Part shown: in pieces, positions 60,845-64,000 of the stretch | Layout: each line of letters starts with the position of its first letter | Numbering within the stretch: position 1 is the first letter of the stretch | Source of the DNA: Burkholderiales bacterium RIFCSPHIGHO2_01_FULL_63_240 | Lineage (GTDB): Bacteria > Pseudomonadota > Gammaproteobacteria > Burkholderiales > Burkholderiaceae_C | NCBI GenBank assembly: GCA_001770725.1 | Contig: MERU01000010.1 | Span: forward strand, 1-64,000 | DNA: 64,000 bases | Direction: 5' to 3' | Notes under the pieces: model-generated | Database searches by the model: none | Told to the model about the DNA's origin: nothing | Seen by the model: the letters and a program-made list of their open reading frames with translations, nothing else | Program-made: the position numbers and the translations under genes

Positions 60845-62620
60845 TCACCCGATCTGCAGGCGAGAAACCAAGTGCTTCAGGACTTCGTTCACGGGCAGCT
60901 TGGTCGCTTCGGCGTCCTGGCGGCCCTGGTACTCGGCCACGCCATCTTTGAGGCCCTTGTCGCCGAAGACCACGCGGTGCGGCACACCGATGAGCTCCCA
61001 GTCGGCGAACATGGCCCCCGGGCGCTCGCCCCGGTCGTCGAGGATCACGTCCACGCCCTGCGCCAGCAGTTGCGCATGCAGCTCGTCGGCAGCAGCCTTG
61101 ACGGCCTCGGAACGGTCGTAGCCCACCGGGCAGATGACCACGGTGAAGGGCGCGATGCTGTCGGGCCAGACGATGCCGCGCTCGTCGTGCTTTTGCTCGA
61201 TGGCCGCACCCAGGATGCGCGTCACGCCAATGCCATAACAGCCCATCTCGAAGTGCTTGGGCTTGCCGTCCACGTCCAGGAAGGTCGCGTTCATGGCCTT
61301 GGAGTACTTGGTGCCCAGGTAGAACACGTGACCCACCTCGATGCCGCGCTGGATGGCCAGCACGCCCTGGCCGTCGGGCGAGGGGTCGCCCTCGACCACG
61401 TTGCGGAGGTCGGCCACCAGGTCGGGCTCGGGCAGGTCGCGGCCCCAGTTCACGCCCTGCATGTGGAAGCCGGCTTCGTTGGCGCCGCAAACCCAGTCGG
61501 ACATGTTCGCCACGGTGCGGTCGGCGATCACCTTGACGGGCTTCTTCAGGCCCGCATTCTGGAAGACAGGCCCCAGGAAGCCCGGCTTGGTGCCGAAGTG
61601 CTCGATGATCTCGGATTCGGTGGCGAAGCGGAAACCGGCCTTGAGCCCGGTGCCGTCGGCCAACTGAACCTTGCCGGCCTTGACTTCGTTGAGATCGTGG
61701 TCGCCGCGCACCAGCAGCAGCCAGATGGTCGACTTGACGATCTCGCCCTGCTCGTTGGTCTCGTCGGTGGCCAGCACCAGCGACTTGACGGTCTGCGTCA
61801 AAGGCAGGCCCAGCAGCTCGGCCACATCGGGGCAGGTGCTCTTGCCGGGCGTCGCGACCTTCTCCATGGCTTGCGTGGCGGCGCCACGCGAAGCGATCAG
61901 GGCCACGCCTTCGGCCAGCTCGATGTTGGCGGCGTAGTCGCTGCTCGGGCAGTAGACGATGGCGTCTTCGCCCGTGTCGGCGATCACCTGGAACTCGTGC
62001 GAGCGGTCACCGCCAATGGCACCGGTGTCGGCGGCCACGGCGCGAAAGCGCAGGCCCAGTCGCTCGAAGATGCGGGTGTAGGCCGCGTACATGGCGTCGT
62101 AGGTCTTGCCAGCGCCGTCCACGTCGCGGTCGAAGGAGTAGGCGTCCTTCATCGTGAACTCGCGGCCACGCATCACGCCAAAGCGCGGGCGGCGCTCGTC
62201 GCGGAACTTGGTCTGGATCTGGTAGAAGTTCTTGGGCAGCTGGCGGTAGCTGCGCAGCTCCTGGCGCGCGATGTCGGTGATGACTTCCTCGGCGGTCGGC
62301 TGGATCACGAAGTCGCGGCCGTGGCGGTCCTTGAAGCGCAGCAGCTCGTCGCCCATCTTCTCGAAACGGCCCGTTTCTTGCCACAGCTCGGCAGGCTGCA
62401 CCACGGGCATCACCAGCTCGACGCAACCGGCCTTGTTCAGCTCCTCGCGGATGATGTTCTCGACCTTGCGGATGCTGCGCAGGCCCATGGGCATGTAGTT
62501 GTACAGACCCGCTCCCAGCTTCTTGATCAGGCCCGCGCGCATCATCAGCTTGTGGCTGACGATCTCGGCATCAGCCGGGGCTTCTTTCAGGGTGGAGATG
62601 AAGAACTGAGAGGCTTTCAT
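60845..62620 (-). CDS. proS: Prolyl-tRNA synthetase
   Basis: The 591-residue class II synthetase is of the bacterial type with the YbaK-like editing insertion between motifs 2 and 3 (about 225-400). It has [21 protein letters not shown] at the N-terminus, [24 protein letters not shown] (motif 2 region), [10 protein letters not shown] (motif 3) and a C-terminal anticodon domain. Start is the ATG at 62618-62620. Its leader contains a nested hairpin with a T7 run. Confidence 0.98.
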   Translation of the reverse strand: MKASQFFISTLKEAPADAEIVSHKLMMRAGLIKKLGAGLYNYMPMGLRSIRKVENIIREELNKAGCVELVMPVVQPAELWQETGRFEKMGDELLRFKDRHGRDFVIQPTAEEVITDIARQELRSYRQLPKNFYQIQTKFRDERRPRFGVMRGREFTMKDAYSFDRDVDGAGKTYDAMYAAYTRIFERLGLRFRAVAADTGAIGGDRSHEFQVIADTGEDAIVYCPSSDYAANIELAEGVALIASRGAATQAMEKVATPGKSTCPDVAELLGLPLTQTVKSLVLATDETNEQGEIVKSTIWLLLVRGDHDLNEVKAGKVQLADGTGLKAGFRFATESEIIEHFGTKPGFLGPVFQNAGLKKPVKVIADRTVANMSDWVCGANEAGFHMQGVNWGRDLPEPDLVADLRNVVEGDPSPDGQGVLAIQRGIEVGHVFYLGTKYSKAMNATFLDVDGKPKHFEMGCYGIGVTRILGAAIEQKHDERGIVWPDSIAPFTVVICPVGYDRSEAVKAAADELHAQLLAQGVDVILDDRGERPGAMFADWELIGVPHRVVFGDKGLKDGVAEYQGRQDAEATKLPVNEVLKHLVSRLQIG

Positions 62621-62626
62621 GGCGGA

Positions 62627-62689
62627 AAAAAAGAGCACCGCTCAGTTGAGGCCTTGACAAACGCCCTAGGCGTTTCGGCTCAGCGGTGC
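62627..62689 (-). promoter_or_regulatory. Nested inverted repeats before proS, attenuator-like
   Basis: On the - strand an outer arm GCACCGCT (62682-62689) pairs with AGCGGTGC (62635-62642), enclosing a perfect inner hairpin AAACGCC-TAG-GGCGTTT at 62659-62675. The outer stem is followed by TCTTTTTTT, then the proS ATG. This looks like an intrinsic terminator inside the proS leader, or a structure shared with the divergent rppH promoter region. Confidence 0.5.
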
Positions 62690-62723
62690 AATAATGAAAC
62701 CAGTTGAAAATTCGGAGTTGATT

Positions 62724-63386
62724 ATGCTCGACCGTGAAGGCTTCCGGCCCAACGTCGGCATCATCCTGCTCAACCATCGGAACCAGGTATTTTGGGGCAA
62801 ACGCATCCGCACCCATTCCTGGCAGTTCCCGCAGGGCGGCATCAAGCATGGTGAGTCGCCAGAGCAGGCGATGTTCCGCGAACTCCACGAGGAAGTGGGT
62901 TTGCTGCCCGAGCACGTGCGCATCGTCGCGCGCACCCGGGACTGGCTCCGCTATGAGGTGCCACAGCACTTCATCCGCAAGGACGCGCGCGGCCACTACA
63001 AGGGCCAAAAGCAGATCTGGTTCCTGCTGCAACTCATGGGTCGCGACTGCGACATGAACCTGCGCGCCAGCACCCACCCCGAGTTCGACGCCTGGCGCTG
63101 GCACGAGTACTGGGTGCCCCTGGAGACGGTCATCGAGTTCAAGCGAGACGTCTACCAGCTCGCCTTGTCCGAACTCGCACGCTTTCTGCCCAAGCCGCAG
63201 AGCGGCGGCGGTGGTGCTGGCAACCGTTACCTGCGCGGCAACATGCGGGGCGCCCACGGTGGCCGGGTGGACGGCGAGGACGGAGGCGAGGGTGCCCAGG
63301 ACCCATGGCCGCATGCCGACAGCACCAGCGAAGCCGAGTCGCCGCACGCCTCGCTGGCGCGGCTGAGCCCGGTCGCAGCCAAGTAA
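62724..63386 (+). CDS. rppH: RNA pyrophosphohydrolase
   Basis: The 220-residue Nudix hydrolase converts 5'-triphosphate RNA to monophosphate and starts mRNA decay. The complete Nudix box runs from G38 ([23 protein letters not shown] region, written here by its ends) with E44, R52, E53, E56 and E57. The C-terminal 50 residues are Gly/Asp/Ser-rich and disordered, longer than in E. coli. GGAG sits 6 bases before ATG 62724. It is divergent from proS. Confidence 0.93.
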   Translation: MLDREGFRPNVGIILLNHRNQVFWGKRIRTHSWQFPQGGIKHGESPEQAMFRELHEEVGLLPEHVRIVARTRDWLRYEVPQHFIRKDARGHYKGQKQIWFLLQLMGRDCDMNLRASTHPEFDAWRWHEYWVPLETVIEFKRDVYQLALSELARFLPKPQSGGGGAGNRYLRGNMRGAHGGRVDGEDGGEGAQDPWPHADSTSEAESPHASLARLSPVAAK

Positions 63387-63413
63387 GCCCGCCGCGGCAC
63401 TGCACCACCCGAT

Positions 63414-63441
63414 CAAACAGGCCCCGGCAGCGGCCTGTTTG
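63414..63441 (+). terminator. Terminator of rppH
   Basis: A 10-bp stem CAAACAGGCC with its complement and an 8-base loop is followed by a modest T-rich tail (CTTTGG). It lies 27 bases after the rppH stop. Confidence 0.6.
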
Positions 63442-63553
63442 CTTTGGTCAGCCAACCGCGCGCACCCCTGCATTACCCCAGCAAATCAGACGGACATTCA
63501 ACCTTTTGAACGAGTGACCGAAAAGCCAAGGACATTCCCAAAGGGGTTGCCCC

Positions 63554-64000
63554 ATGTCCAATGCTCACTTTCGCCTTGCCCAAACCTTGCTGACCACCGG
63601 CCTGCTGGCCATGTGCGCGTTCTCTGCCCGCGCCGAGGAAGAGCCCCTGGCCACCGACCGCCCGGACTTCGTGGAGTCCAGCGACGTGGTCGGCGCAGGC
63701 CGCTTCCAGATCGAAACCAGCGTGGCGTTCGAGCGCAGCAAGGTGGACGGCACCCGCGAGAAGCTCCGCGCCACACCCACCCTGCTGCGCATCGGCATCG
63801 GCGACACCCTGGAAGCCGCATCGAAACCGATGGCGCGCTGTACCTGCGCAGCACCGACGAAACCGGCCTGACCACGCGCGACCGGGGTCGCGCGGACATC
63901 GCGCTGGGCCTGAAATGGCACACACATGACGGCGACGAGGCCACCGGTCGCCCTGGCATCGGCTGGCTGCTGCACGTGGACACCGACAGCGGCTCGCGGG
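63554..64000 (+). pseudogene. Transporter/outer-membrane channel-like protein, frameshifted and cut by the window end
   Basis: From ATG 63554 the protein has a signal peptide (MAMCAFSARAEE end) and LATDRPDFVESSDVVGAGR, RFQIETSVAF and RIGIGDTLEA, typical of the phenol-degradation MetA-like transporter family (PF13557). After about residue 87 the family sequence continues in another frame (RIETDGALYLRST, RGRADIALGLKWH, IGWLLHVDTDSGS). One missing base near 63815 explains it. The frame as read stops at 63871. The gene runs off the right edge, so the C-terminus is unknown. It could be a pseudogene or sequencing error. Confidence 0.7.

Noticed and set aside
60320..62707. A 795-codon + strand frame opposite proS and the lytic transglycosylase
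   Set aside because: It spans two unrelated real genes on the other strand, has shadow-type composition, and contradicts the clear synthetase motifs.

Overview
The window is a GC-rich bacterial chromosome segment whose gene content and gene order point to a Burkholderiales betaproteobacterium. The supporting blocks are serS-ispH-fkpB next to radC, hemA-prfA-prmC followed by grxD-ubiX, edd-eda, groESL under a CIRCE operator, and a short PEP-CTERM exosortase-type surface protein beside sugar-nucleotide genes. A freshwater Aquabacterium/Leptothrix/Comamonadaceae-like organism is my inference; there is no rRNA here to confirm it.

Layout. 1-3.5 kb: sugar-nucleotide enzymes (a manC-type guanylyltransferase cut by the left edge, a second nucleotidyltransferase, a UDP-glucuronate epimerase-like enzyme) around a PEP-CTERM protein, as in exopolysaccharide loci. 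3.5-6.4 kb: a Spy/CpxP-like periplasmic protein with its response regulator and sensor kinase. 6.5-9.7 kb: the Entner-Doudoroff pair eda/edd and a phasin-like protein. 10.1-17.5 kb: a genomic island in the 3' end of tRNA-Ser(CGA), with a P4-type integrase, an unusual second tyrosine recombinase, unknown genes, about 1 kb of non-coding DNA with strong hairpins, and a two-gene TIR plus TM-macro module that I identify as a type II Thoeris anti-phage system. 17.5-22.5 kb: serS, ispH, fkpB, radC, an Smr protein and a truncated haemoglobin. 22.6-27.1 kb: a FlhG/MinD-like ATPase, a diguanylate cyclase and cheR-cheD-cheB. 27.1-33.9 kb: a patatin/BamA-type phospholipase, a tiny DUF3149 protein, groESL, a frameshifted SDR gene and an Ada-like repair regulator lacking the usual N-terminal domain. 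34-45.5 kb: katG, a TPR methyltransferase, a hydrolase, a ferric-reductase-like membrane protein, a TetR regulator, a secretory lipase, modABC and a nitronate monooxygenase. 45.5-51 kb: a large hybrid sensor kinase divergent from an orphan solute-binding protein, then an EAL phosphodiesterase. 51-54.7 kb: bioA-bioD and queD-queE. 54.7-64 kb: hemA-prfA-prmC, an outer-membrane-like protein, grxD-ubiX, a lytic transglycosylase, proS, rppH and a frameshifted transporter-like gene cut by the right edge.

How the parts work together. Most of the window is ordinary core genome. The accessory novelty is concentrated in the tRNA-Ser island. There the TIR protein (ThsB-like) and the membrane-anchored macro-domain protein (ThsA-like) overlap by four bases and should act as sensor/nucleotide-signal producer and membrane effector. 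The unknown genes in the same island are reasonable candidates for further defence or mobility functions. Two genes (SDR at 32.07-32.83 kb, transporter at 63.55-64.0 kb) carry single-base frameshifts, which may be real decay or sequencing error.
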